Shown here piece by piece: positions 6,321 to 13,350 of a DNA stretch of 23,893 bases. The first letter of the stretch is position 1. Each line of letters opens with the position of its first letter. The translations under genes were made by a program, and so were the position numbers. The notes beneath the pieces were generated by a model, which saw only the letters and a program-made list of their open reading frames with translations, had not been told where the DNA came from and did not search any database. Origin of the DNA: PR03 sp031362725 (GTDB lineage Bacteria > Myxococcota_A > UBA9160 > PR03); contig JANLTC010000330.1 in NCBI GenBank assembly GCA_031362725.1, positions 1-23,893 of the forward strand, written 5' to 3'.

Positions 6321-7565
6321 GTGGCGGAATTCGGACTCGGCGCGTATCTGGTCGAGAAGGGCGTGATCTCACGCGAACAGCTCGAGCAGGCGCTGCAAGC
6401 GCAGGTCGTCTACGGCGGGCGGCTCGGGACCAACATCGTCGAGCTGGGGCTGTTCGAGCTCGATCAGCTCGCCGAGCATCTCGCCGCGCTCTTCGATCTT
6501 CCGATCGCGCCGCAACAGTGGGTCGAGGCGCCCGATCCGAAGGCGATGCTGCTGCTGCAGCGCGACATGGCCGAGCGTTACAGCGCGCTGCCGCTGTACG
6601 TCGAGGGCACGACGCTCCACGTGGCGATGCTCGATCCCGGCGATGCGCGTCAGCTCGGCGCGCTCACGCGTGCAACTGGCCGCAGCATCCGGCCCTACCT
6701 GCTGCCCGAGCTGCGATTGCTCTACGCACTCGAGAGACATCTCGGCATCGCGCGTCCCGTGCGATTCATCAACGTCGCGAAGAAGCTCGAGCGCGTGCGC
6801 CGAACGGCCGCAGCCGGACCGGACGATCGACCCGAGGAGGTCCGCCTCCGTGAGGCGCTCGGCATTGGGCCACTCGGCCAGGGCGAGGATCTGATCGACG
6901 AGTCGAGCTTTGCCGTGCTGCACCAGCGGCTCGCGTCGGCGCGCGAGATCGCAGCAGGCGGCCCGGCAGGGGGCATCGAGCCCGACGTCGCAGGGGCCGA
7001 CGCGGAACTGCTGCTCGATGACGAAGTGCTAGCGGGAGCAAAGCCGCGGCGCACCGATTCGCCCGTTGCGAAGCTGCCGAATGACGCGCTCTCGCTCGAA
7101 GCATTGCTCGATGCGGCGCCCGATCGCGAGAGCGCGGGTCGCGCGGCGATCGCAATTGCGCGGCTGCACGTCGCGACCGCTGCGCTGCTCGTCGTGCATC
7201 GCGGCATGGTGATGGGACTCTTCGCTGATGGCGGAGATCTCGCGAGCCGCATCGAAGCGGTACTGGTGCCGATCGACGCGGACAGCGTGCTCGCGCGCGC
7301 TGCACACGGCGAGCCGTACCGCGGTGCGCCGCCGCAGGGCGCGCTCGACGTGCGCGTGCTGCGCGCGCTCGGTCGCGCAGATGCCCGGGAGATCGCGGTA
7401 CTGCCGATCACGCTGCGAGATCGCGTCGTGAACCTGCTCTACGTCGATGCTGGCGAGAAGGCGATCGCCGAGACGGCGCTCGGCGCGCTGCATGCGCTCA
7501 CGCTCTGCGTCTCACGCGCCTACGAGCGGCTGATCCTCGCTCGCAAGAAGGACCAGGGCGCTTAG
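6321..7565 (+). CDS. MshEN-domain protein with C-terminal GAF-like domain (probable c-di-GMP receptor)
   Basis: A 414-residue soluble protein. The GTG at 6321 is preferred because GGGAGG at 6310-6315 lies 5 nt upstream; an in-frame ATG at 6273 falls in the repeat region. Residues ~5-57 hold two consecutive 24-residue MshEN half-motifs: the first starts GLGAYLVEKG and ends LEQALQAQ, the second starts RLGTNIVELG and ends LAEHLAAL. Known MshEN domains bind cyclic di-GMP through tandem RLGxxLVxxG...LxxxLxxQ motifs; here the first Arg is Gly and the last Gln is Leu. Residues ~60-145 complete the GspE_N-type fold, ~160-255 form an acidic, probably flexible linker, and ~265-410 look GAF-like (RVVNLLYVDAG). 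No ATPase Walker motifs follow, so it is not a GspE/PilB motor. It converges with the glycosylase gene, with only 3 bp between stops. Confidence 0.8.
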   Translation: MAEFGLGAYLVEKGVISREQLEQALQAQVVYGGRLGTNIVELGLFELDQLAEHLAALFDLPIAPQQWVEAPDPKAMLLLQRDMAERYSALPLYVEGTTLHVAMLDPGDARQLGALTRATGRSIRPYLLPELRLLYALERHLGIARPVRFINVAKKLERVRRTAAAGPDDRPEEVRLREALGIGPLGQGEDLIDESSFAVLHQRLASAREIAAGGPAGGIEPDVAGADAELLLDDEVLAGAKPRRTDSPVAKLPNDALSLEALLDAAPDRESAGRAAIAIARLHVATAALLVVHRGMVMGLFADGGDLASRIEAVLVPIDADSVLARAAHGEPYRGAPPQGALDVRVLRALGRADAREIAVLPITLRDRVVNLLYVDAGEKAIAETALGALHALTLCVSRAYERLILARKKDQGA

Positions 7566-7568
7566 CAG

Positions 7569-8300
7569 CTACAGATCGATCCCGAGCTGCGCGAATGCGC
7601 GCTCTGCCTGCTGCGCCCAGCCCCGATTCGCCGCGGGACTCGCCGGGCTCGGATGCGGGATGCGGCCGATCTCGACGTCCACTCCGGCGAGCGCCTGCCG
7701 TGCGCGCGACTCGGCGAAGTGACCGACGCCGACGACGAGGCGCGGGCGCAACACGAGGATGGTCTGGCGCAGTGCGCGATCGCAGGCGCGTTCGAGCGGC
7801 GCGCGTTCTGCCACCGGCAGCTTGTCGGGTGTGCGGTTGCGGCCGCTCGCTTCGAGGAAGAGCAGCGGGCAGTAGTTCGCGACGAAGAAGCGCGCGAAGA
7901 AGCGCTCGGGTTTCTCGAAGCGATCGCGCGCGAAACCCCAGAGGCGCTGGCCCGAAACCTCCCGCCTCGTACACGCAAAGCCGTCGACGGGTCGCTTCGG
8001 GTGCTCGTGATCCGGCTTGCCGACCGGCGCCTCGATGCCGAGCCAGTTTCGCACCAGTTCGACCTCGCCGAACGGCACGCCGGTCTGCGCCATCCCGAAC
8101 GGACCTGGATTCATGCCGAGCAGCACCACTTCCTTCGGGCCGCGCCCATAGCGGAGCGTGTAGTCGCGAAACGGCGCCCGCGCGTAGCGAAGCGGCTGAT
8201 AGACGTGCTTTACGGGCGCCGCGAAGCGCAGTCGCGAGAGCGCGCGAACCAGTGCTTCGGCAACGCCGAGCAGATCGCGCGGCGTCTCAGTGCGCGGCAT
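7569..8300 (-). CDS. SMUG1-type uracil-DNA glycosylase
   Basis: A 243-residue single-strand-selective monofunctional uracil-DNA glycosylase, which would excise uracil and oxidised pyrimidines such as 5-hydroxymethyluracil. Motif I, GMNPGPFGMAQTG (62-74), and motif II, HPSPASPAANRGW (216-228), closely match animal SMUG1, as does the NYCPLLF strand (142-148). Length is near the family norm. The ATG at 8300 lies inside the 3' end of the M23 peptidase gene (14-bp overlap), so it is probably the last gene of an aat-M23-SMUG1 transcription unit. SMUG1 is widespread in animals but patchy in bacteria. Confidence 0.93.
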   Translation of the reverse strand: MPRTETPRDLLGVAEALVRALSRLRFAAPVKHVYQPLRYARAPFRDYTLRYGRGPKEVVLLGMNPGPFGMAQTGVPFGEVELVRNWLGIEAPVGKPDHEHPKRPVDGFACTRREVSGQRLWGFARDRFEKPERFFARFFVANYCPLLFLEASGRNRTPDKLPVAERAPLERACDRALRQTILVLRPRLVVGVGHFAESRARQALAGVDVEIGRIPHPSPASPAANRGWAQQAERAFAQLGIDL

Positions 8301-9501
8301 CGCCGATCACGATCGGGACACTCGAGAAACCGAAGCGCTGCTGGGCGGAATCTTCGTAGCTGACGATCACGACACCCCAGCCCGACTGGTGGGCGCCCTG
8401 CGCCGCGAGCAGGTTGCCGGCGGGCGCATCCCCCGTGACGCCGCGATTGCCGCGGGCTGGCGCCGCCTGCGCTTGACGCGCGAGCGCCGCCTTGGCCGCG
8501 ACATAGTCCGGCGAAGGGGTGGCGGTGACGACGCCGCGCGAATCGACCGTCACGCTCCAGCTCGTCGGTGCGAGGTAGCGGGTCCGTTCTGTGTGGGTGA
8601 CGTCGTTCGGCGGCATGCCGGGAATTGCCAGCGCTACCGCGAGCGTGATCTGCCCGCCCGGGGCGACTCGCACGCCGTGCTCCAAGTCGATCGGTGCGCC
8701 GTTCGCCGTCACCAGCAGCGCCACATTGCTCTTCGGTGCGCCGCCATAGAACTCGTTGGCAACCGGTACGAAGCCCTTTGGGCTGCCGACACCGAATCGG
8801 ATCGGAGTCGTCTCCACCCCGCCGCTCGTCGTGCGCAGGGAGACCGCGAAATGCAGATGCGGCCCCATCGAGAAGCCGTTGTGACCGCTGTAGCCGATTT
8901 GTTCGCCCTGCTTCACCAGCTGGCCTGGCTTCACGAGCGCGCCGGAGCGCAGGTGCGCGTAGTCGGCGAAAGTTCCGTCTGCGTGCAGGATCGTCACCCC
9001 GTTCGCCTTCACGGCAAAGGACGGATCGAGACCCGCTTCCGTGAATCCATTGGTCACGCGCACGACGGTGCCCTCGCGCGCCGCCAACACCGGCGTCCCC
9101 ACTGGCATCGCGAAGTCGAACGCGAAGCGTCCAGCACCCGTGTGGGTGGAGGGGCCGTCGACGCCCTGCGCGCAGAAACGCGGCACCTCGAGTGGGAACG
9201 GCAGTCGGTAACGCGCCGACGCGTCGGGCGTAGCGCCAAGCGGCGCGAAGCTGTAGTAGGCGTCGTTGATCAGCACCGAGAGCCGGTCTTCGAACGCCTC
9301 TGGGGCCTCGCCGGGCTGCGACTTCGCGAGCGCCTCGGCCACCAGCTTCGGAATCTCGAACTCCTTCGGATCGCGGTGGCGCTCGAGCATCGCAGAGGTC
9401 ACGGCGCGGATGGCTTCGGCCTCGCGCGGGTCCGGCGCGGCGGAGTGCGCAGTGACCGCGATCGTCGCAGCGATCGAGACTGCGAGGAGTACGTGCTTCA
9501 T
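8287..9501 (-). CDS. Secreted M23 (LytM) family metallopeptidase
   Basis: A 404-residue exported protein. Residues 1-21 form a signal peptide (MKHVLLAVSIAATIAVTAHS, then Ala-Ala-Pro). The LytM zinc site is intact: His120 and Asp129 (STHTGAGRFAFDF) and the HLH pair His215/His217 (GPHLHF). Such enzymes cut peptidoglycan cross-bridges in the periplasm. A helical region lies before the catalytic domain, and ~165 residues follow it, including a beta-rich segment with VLVTANG-like spacing that may be an Ig-like or accessory domain. The ATG overlaps the TGA of aat by 4 bp (ATGA), and its own end overlaps the glycosylase start, so it is translated as part of a compact unit. No cell-envelope partner gene adjoins it. 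Confidence 0.92.
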   Translation of the reverse strand: MKHVLLAVSIAATIAVTAHSAAPDPREAEAIRAVTSAMLERHRDPKEFEIPKLVAEALAKSQPGEAPEAFEDRLSVLINDAYYSFAPLGATPDASARYRLPFPLEVPRFCAQGVDGPSTHTGAGRFAFDFAMPVGTPVLAAREGTVVRVTNGFTEAGLDPSFAVKANGVTILHADGTFADYAHLRSGALVKPGQLVKQGEQIGYSGHNGFSMGPHLHFAVSLRTTSGGVETTPIRFGVGSPKGFVPVANEFYGGAPKSNVALLVTANGAPIDLEHGVRVAPGGQITLAVALAIPGMPPNDVTHTERTRYLAPTSWSVTVDSRGVVTATPSPDYVAAKAALARQAQAAPARGNRGVTGDAPAGNLLAAQGAHQSGWGVVIVSYEDSAQQRFGFSSVPIVIGDAAH

Positions 9502-10214
9502 CGGTCTTCGTCGTCGCCCGCTGGATCAGGCGGATCGAGCTTCCAGGGACCGCGCCGCGATGGCGCCGACAGCGAGCGCGAAAGCGCGGTCAAGAAGCGG
9601 CGCCGCGTCCATTCGCGGGCGCCGAAGCGCGCCAGATGATCGGTGTGTACCTGGCAATCGATCAGATCGAAGCCCCAGCGCGCGAGCTGCTGCGCCAGCA
9701 CGACGAAGGCGACCTTCGAAGCATCGGGCCGATCTGCGAACATCGACTCGCCGAAGAAGCTCTGGCCGAGCGACACGCCGTAGAGGCCGCCCACCAGTTC
9801 GCCGTCGTGCCACGTTTCGGCCGCGTGTGCGTAGCCGAGTTCGTGCAGGTTCACGTAGGCGTCGGCCATCGCGGTGGTAATCCAGGTTCCCGCTTCGCCG
9901 CGGCGCGGCACCTCGGCGCAGCGGTGCACGACGCGAGAGAACACCGTATCGAGTCGAACCTCGAAGTCACCGCGACGCAGCGTCTTGCGCAGACTGCGCG
10001 ACACGGCGAGCTCCGCCGGGCGCAGCACCATGCGCGGATCGGGCGAGAACCAGAGCAGCGGCTTCTCGACCAGCGGCCACGGGAAGATTCCGCTCGAGTA
10101 CGCGAGCAGCAGTCGATCCGGCGACAGATCGCCGCCCACCGCGAGCAGGCCCGACGGCTCGGCCTGCTCGGGCGGAGGAAAGTGCAGCGCGTCGCTGAGG
10201 CGATAGACCGGCAC
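9498..10214 (-). CDS. aat: Leucyl/phenylalanyl-tRNA-protein transferase
   Basis: A 238-residue Aat enzyme, which adds Leu or Phe from aminoacyl-tRNA to proteins with N-terminal Arg or Lys and so feeds them to ClpAPS in the N-degron pathway. The sequence follows the family from end to end: FPPPEQAEPSGLLAVGGDL, SSGIFPW, WFSPDPRMVL, GTWITTAMADAY, LHELGYAHAAETWHDG, LVGGLYGVSLGQSFFGESMF and DASKVAF. The start is GTG at 10214, matching the usual PVYRL N-terminus. It shares a 4-bp stop/start overlap with the M23 gene downstream. The 94 bp upstream to the dehydrogenase stop hold no clear promoter. Confidence 0.96.
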   Translation of the reverse strand: MPVYRLSDALHFPPPEQAEPSGLLAVGGDLSPDRLLLAYSSGIFPWPLVEKPLLWFSPDPRMVLRPAELAVSRSLRKTLRRGDFEVRLDTVFSRVVHRCAEVPRRGEAGTWITTAMADAYVNLHELGYAHAAETWHDGELVGGLYGVSLGQSFFGESMFADRPDASKVAFVVLAQQLARWGFDLIDCQVHTDHLARFGAREWTRRRFLTALSRSLSAPSRRGPWKLDPPDPAGDDEDR

Positions 10215-10308
10215 GGCGGCAAGATAGCCGCACGGGTCGCGAGACCCGCTACGAAGTTGCGCGCTTCGGATGAAACAGGCGGCGTTTCGCGAAGAGCGTC
10301 GGCCGGAT

Positions 10309-11496
10309 TCAGGAGCGCGGGATCTCGTCGAACGGCACGTCGCGATCGACGCGCGGTTCGCGCGGCAGGCCGAGCACGCGCTCGGCGACCACGTTCTTCT
10401 GGATCTCGTCGGTGCCGCCCGCGATGTGCAGCGACGGCGCGATCATGAATTGATGTTGCCAGTGGCCGACCCGCTGCAGCGCGTCGGGGCCCGCTAGGCG
10501 CAGGCCGAGCTCGCCGCCCAGCGTGAGGATGCGGCCGAGCGCGAGCTTCATCACCGACGACTCGGCGTCCGGGATCACGCCGCGTCCGAGTTTCGTGACG
10601 ACGCGCGCGTTGAGCAGATCGAGCGTCTTGTTCCAGGTGTAGAGGCGGGCGAGCTGGTCGCGCGTCACGCCGTCGAGCCTTTCCTTGTTGGCGCGTGCGA
10701 ACGCGGCGAGATCGTCGAACGAGAAGAAGCCGCCGGTGCCGCCGAGCGCCATGCGTTCGTTCAGCAGCGTCGTCATCGCCGCGCCCCAGCCGGCGCCGGC
10801 CGGCCCGAGCCGGTTCGCGTCGGGGATGCGCACGTCGTTCAGGAACACGTCGTTGAAGTGCGAGCCGCCCGACATCTGGCGCAGCGGGCGGATCTCGACC
10901 CCGGGCGCGTGCATGTCGAGCAGGAAGTAGGTGATGCCCGCATGCTTCGGAACGCTCGCATCGCTGCGCGTCAGCAGGATTCCGAAATCCGCGTAGTGCG
11001 CGCCGGAACACCAGGTCTTCTGGCCGCTGACGACCCACTCGTCGCCGTCCTTGACGGCGCGCGCCGAGAGCGCCGCGAGATCCGAGCCCGCTCCCGGTTC
11101 GCTGAAGAGCTGACACCAGATCTCGTCGCCACGCGCGAGCGGTTCCAGGTAGCGCGACTTCTGCTCGGGGGTGCCATGCGCGATGATCGTCGGCCCCGCC
11201 ATCGCCGTGCCGACCACGAAGATCGACTCGCCGAGACCGAGTCGCACCAACTCCTGGTTCCAGATGATTGCCTCGATCGGCCCGAGCCCGCGCCCACCAA
11301 AGTCCTTGGGCCACAGGATGGCGCCCCAACCATTCTCGTAGAGCGTGGTCTGCCACGCCTTCGAGCCCGACAGCAGCGCGTGTTCGTCGACGTCGTCGTC
11401 GAACGGGTGCGCCCACTTGGCGGGCTTGTTGGCCTCGAGGAACGCCCGCGCCTCGGCGCGGAACGCGGCTTCTTTTTCGGAGTCGCGGAAGTCCAT
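10309..11496 (-). CDS. Acyl-CoA dehydrogenase (FadE-type)
   Basis: A 395-residue acyl-CoA dehydrogenase with well-kept motifs: LWPKDFGGRGLGPIE in the N-terminal domain, QLFSEPGAGSDLA (129-141) for flavin/substrate binding, VSGQKTWCSGA, and IAGGTDEIQKNVVAERVLGLPR near the C-terminus. In medium-chain dehydrogenases the base is Glu in YEGTAQIQ; here the aligned residue is Gly (AGGTDEIQ), so another residue or a partner subunit must supply the base. This pattern is common among FadE enzymes of sterol side-chain and long-chain pathways. The ATG at 11496 has no Shine-Dalgarno sequence, but a -10-like element ends 8 nt upstream. It lies 61 bp downstream of a crotonase-family gene on the same strand, so they may share a pathway. 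Confidence 0.94.
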   Translation of the reverse strand: MDFRDSEKEAAFRAEARAFLEANKPAKWAHPFDDDVDEHALLSGSKAWQTTLYENGWGAILWPKDFGGRGLGPIEAIIWNQELVRLGLGESIFVVGTAMAGPTIIAHGTPEQKSRYLEPLARGDEIWCQLFSEPGAGSDLAALSARAVKDGDEWVVSGQKTWCSGAHYADFGILLTRSDASVPKHAGITYFLLDMHAPGVEIRPLRQMSGGSHFNDVFLNDVRIPDANRLGPAGAGWGAAMTTLLNERMALGGTGGFFSFDDLAAFARANKERLDGVTRDQLARLYTWNKTLDLLNARVVTKLGRGVIPDAESSVMKLALGRILTLGGELGLRLAGPDALQRVGHWQHQFMIAPSLHIAGGTDEIQKNVVAERVLGLPREPRVDRDVPFDEIPRS

Positions 11497-11504
11497 GGGG
11501 GCGA

Positions 11505-11533
11505 ATTAGAACAGGTTCCAGAAACGATTTCCA
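11505..11533 (-). promoter_or_regulatory. Possible sigma-70 promoter giving a leaderless acyl-CoA dehydrogenase mRNA
   Basis: On the minus strand, TGGAAA (11528-11533, 4 of 6 to TTGACA) is followed after 17 bp by TCTAAT (11505-11510, 5 of 6 to TATAAT). Only 8 nt separate TCTAAT from the ATG, so transcription would begin at or next to the start codon. The gene also lacks a Shine-Dalgarno sequence. This AT-rich patch stands out in GC-rich DNA, but the call is by eye. Confidence 0.3.
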
Positions 11534-11557
11534 CTGCTGGGAAGTGCTGGCTCGCCG

Positions 11558-12238
11558 CTAGAGATGCAACTCGCTCTCGATCGCGCCCTGCAGCGCGGCG
11601 AGACACGCGCCGCGCACGAGGAGCTTGGTGGCGGCGTGCGCGTTGAAGTCGATCGCGGTGAGCGAGTGCGCGACCTCGCGACTGCGCGCGGCGAGCTCGC
11701 TCGCTGGGACGACTTCATCGAGGAAGCCCGCGACCACGGCCTCGCCCGGGCCGAACATCTCGCCGGTCACGGTGCGCTGGAAGTACGCGGGGGTGAGTCG
11801 CTGGCGCGCGATCTCGATGGCGAAGAGCGGCAGCGTCAATCCGATCGAAACCTCGTTCATGCCGATGCGGAACTCGCCCGCCGAGCCGATGCGGCGATCG
11901 GCCGAGAGCATCAGGAAGGCCCCCATCGGGTACGCATGTCCGTTACACGCGGTGACGACCGGAAACGGAAAGGACAGGATGCGCTGCGCGAGCGTCGCAC
12001 CGAGACGCAGCATCGCGACGGTCGCCGTGCGTCCCTGCGGAAACACCTTCAGGTCGAAACCAGCGGAGAAGATGCCGGTCCTGCCCGTCAGCAGAACCAC
12101 GGCGCCGTCCGCTTCGGCGCGATCGAGGCCCGCGTGGAGCGCCTGCGGCATCGCAACCGACATCGCGTTCACCTTGCCGTCGTCCATCTCGAGCGTCGCG
12201 ATCCCGTCGGCGAGCGAATAGGACACGAGGTCGGACAT
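11558..12238 (-). CDS. Enoyl-CoA hydratase/isomerase (crotonase) family protein
   Basis: A 226-residue crotonase-fold protein. ATG 12238 is chosen because GGAGG lies about 7 nt upstream; the longer open frame reaching 12673 runs through the next gene. Oxyanion-hole segments are present: GIFSAGFDLKVF (55-66) and NGHAYPMGAF (99-108). Glu129 (GMNEVSIGLTLP) aligns with the first catalytic Glu of hydratases (rat Glu144). The second (rat Glu164) appears to be Gln154 (AYFQRTVTG), so simple hydration is uncertain and isomerase, hydrolase or another crotonase reaction is possible. It is shorter than the usual ~260 residues, with a truncated C-terminal helical region. The acyl-CoA dehydrogenase downstream on the same strand supports a role in acyl-CoA turnover. 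Confidence 0.9.
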   Translation of the reverse strand: MSDLVSYSLADGIATLEMDDGKVNAMSVAMPQALHAGLDRAEADGAVVLLTGRTGIFSAGFDLKVFPQGRTATVAMLRLGATLAQRILSFPFPVVTACNGHAYPMGAFLMLSADRRIGSAGEFRIGMNEVSIGLTLPLFAIEIARQRLTPAYFQRTVTGEMFGPGEAVVAGFLDEVVPASELAARSREVAHSLTAIDFNAHAATKLLVRGACLAALQGAIESELHL

Positions 12239-12294
12239 CGAGGAACCTCCACTCCCGGCCATCCCGCTTCGTCGATGCGCCGCCAGGCCCCGAC

Positions 12295-12666
12295 TTACGG
12301 ACCTACACACAGATTCGGCACCGTGAGTCGCGTGAAGAGATGGGGCGATGCAACGGCCGAAGACGGGTAGTGCTCGAGCGCCTTCTGGAACTCGGGATGG
12401 GTGAACGCCGCCCGAAAGTGGGCGACGGATTCCCACACCGCGTAGTTCATGAACACGGTGCTGCCCGCAATGCCCTGGTGCAACTGCGTCGAGATGTAAC
12501 CGGGCTGCTGCTTCATCCAATTGGCGTCCGCTTCCCAAGCCTCGAGAAGGGCCGGGATGTCGGCCGCCGCGACCTGAAACAGGTTCACCAGGACGACGGG
12601 TGAGACGTCGGCGCTGATCTGTTGGAAGATCGGAACGGTCGCATCCAGGGGTTTGAGCTGAACCAT
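12295..12666 (-). CDS. Antibiotic biosynthesis monooxygenase (ABM)-like dimeric alpha/beta-barrel protein
   Basis: A 123-residue protein with the pattern of an ABM/dimeric alpha-beta barrel domain: a first strand (PVVLVNLFQV), a helix with the typical ALLEAWEADANWMKQQPGYISTQLH run broken by the PGY turn, a strand (FMNYAVWES), and a second helix (HFRAAFTHPEFQKALEHYP). Family members include cofactor-free monooxygenases and haem-binding or stress proteins, so the name is structural and not a firm reaction. GGGAGGTG about 5 nt before ATG 12666 is a strong ribosome-binding site. The crotonase gene follows after 56 bp. Confidence 0.8.
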   Translation of the reverse strand: MVQLKPLDATVPIFQQISADVSPVVLVNLFQVAAADIPALLEAWEADANWMKQQPGYISTQLHQGIAGSTVFMNYAVWESVAHFRAAFTHPEFQKALEHYPSSAVASPHLFTRLTVPNLCVGP

Positions 12667-12786
12667 GGGGCACCTCCCTTCGGGTGTCTTGGGACCAAGC
12701 AGAACGAGTTGGAGCCGTGCCGAGAGCGCAGTGACGGGTGGATGCTCAGCTGCAGCATCTTGGGTCGCGCGCCGGTACGCAACCCA

Positions 12787-13203
12787 CTAGGGCTGGTCTA
12801 CACCGGCCGGCTTCAAGCCCTCTTCGAAGCGAGGGGCAGTGCCAGCGATCTCGTCCCACGGTGCCTTTGAGCCGACGAAAACATGGCCCCCGATGCGCAG
12901 ACCCGGATCGCTGTCGAGCAGGCCTGCCGGAACCCAATAGGCCGCCGCACCGCGATGGGTCATCGGCAGTGGAGATCCGCACGTCTCACAGAACGTGGTC
13001 TGCCACCCACTCGACTTGGCGAAGACGCGCCGCCGATCCTCGCCAGAGATCCACTTGAACTCGGCCTCCGGGACGATGATGACGGCGTTCGAGGCCGTTC
13101 CGGAGACCTTTCGACACTGCGAGCAGTGGCACATGCCCACCTGGGACACCGCCCGCGAATACTCAAAGCGGACTGCGCCACACAAGCAACTTCCCCGGAT
13201 CAT
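12787..13203 (-). CDS. GFA/CENP-V domain zinc protein
   Basis: A 138-residue glutathione-dependent formaldehyde-activating (GFA)/CENP-V family protein. Zinc ligands are all visible: CLCG (Cys6, Cys8), CHCSQC (Cys25, Cys27, Cys30) and CETC (Cys72, Cys75), in the standard spacing. The fold may bind glutathione adducts, but most members have no proven reaction. ATG 13203 is preferred over GTG 13212 because GAGGAG lies about 8 nt before the ATG and nearly abuts the GTG. It is flanked by 120 bp and 147 bp gaps, so it may be transcribed alone. The downstream gap contains a 6-bp-stem hairpin, GATGCT/AGCATC at 12741-12759, without a T-run. Confidence 0.92.
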   Translation of the reverse strand: MIRGSCLCGAVRFEYSRAVSQVGMCHCSQCRKVSGTASNAVIIVPEAEFKWISGEDRRRVFAKSSGWQTTFCETCGSPLPMTHRGAAAYWVPAGLLDSDPGLRIGGHVFVGSKAPWDEIAGTAPRFEEGLKPAGVDQP

Positions 13204-13350
13204 TGGTCCCACTCCTCTGGCTCGCGCCGCATAGCGGATCGGCGCTGCGCCGCGCTGCGGTCCGACCTGGGAAGCAATGCCGCCGCGAATCGTCTGGCAG
13301 AAGATGCCACCAACCGGTGCTGCGCCGCCAACGCGAGGGACGTCAGCTCC

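Noticed and set aside
8178..8196. CGCGTAGCGA-like match to the repeat inside the glycosylase gene
   Set aside because: About ten bases only, and it encodes normal SMUG1 sequence in frame.
12239..12673. N-terminal extension of the crotonase frame
   Set aside because: The extension overlaps the ABM-like gene in another frame and has no family similarity; GGAGG supports the start at 12238.
12667..12684. CACC/GGTG pairing that might hide the ABM gene's ribosome-binding site
   Set aside because: The pairing is only 3-4 bp and would be unstable; no conservation evidence is available.
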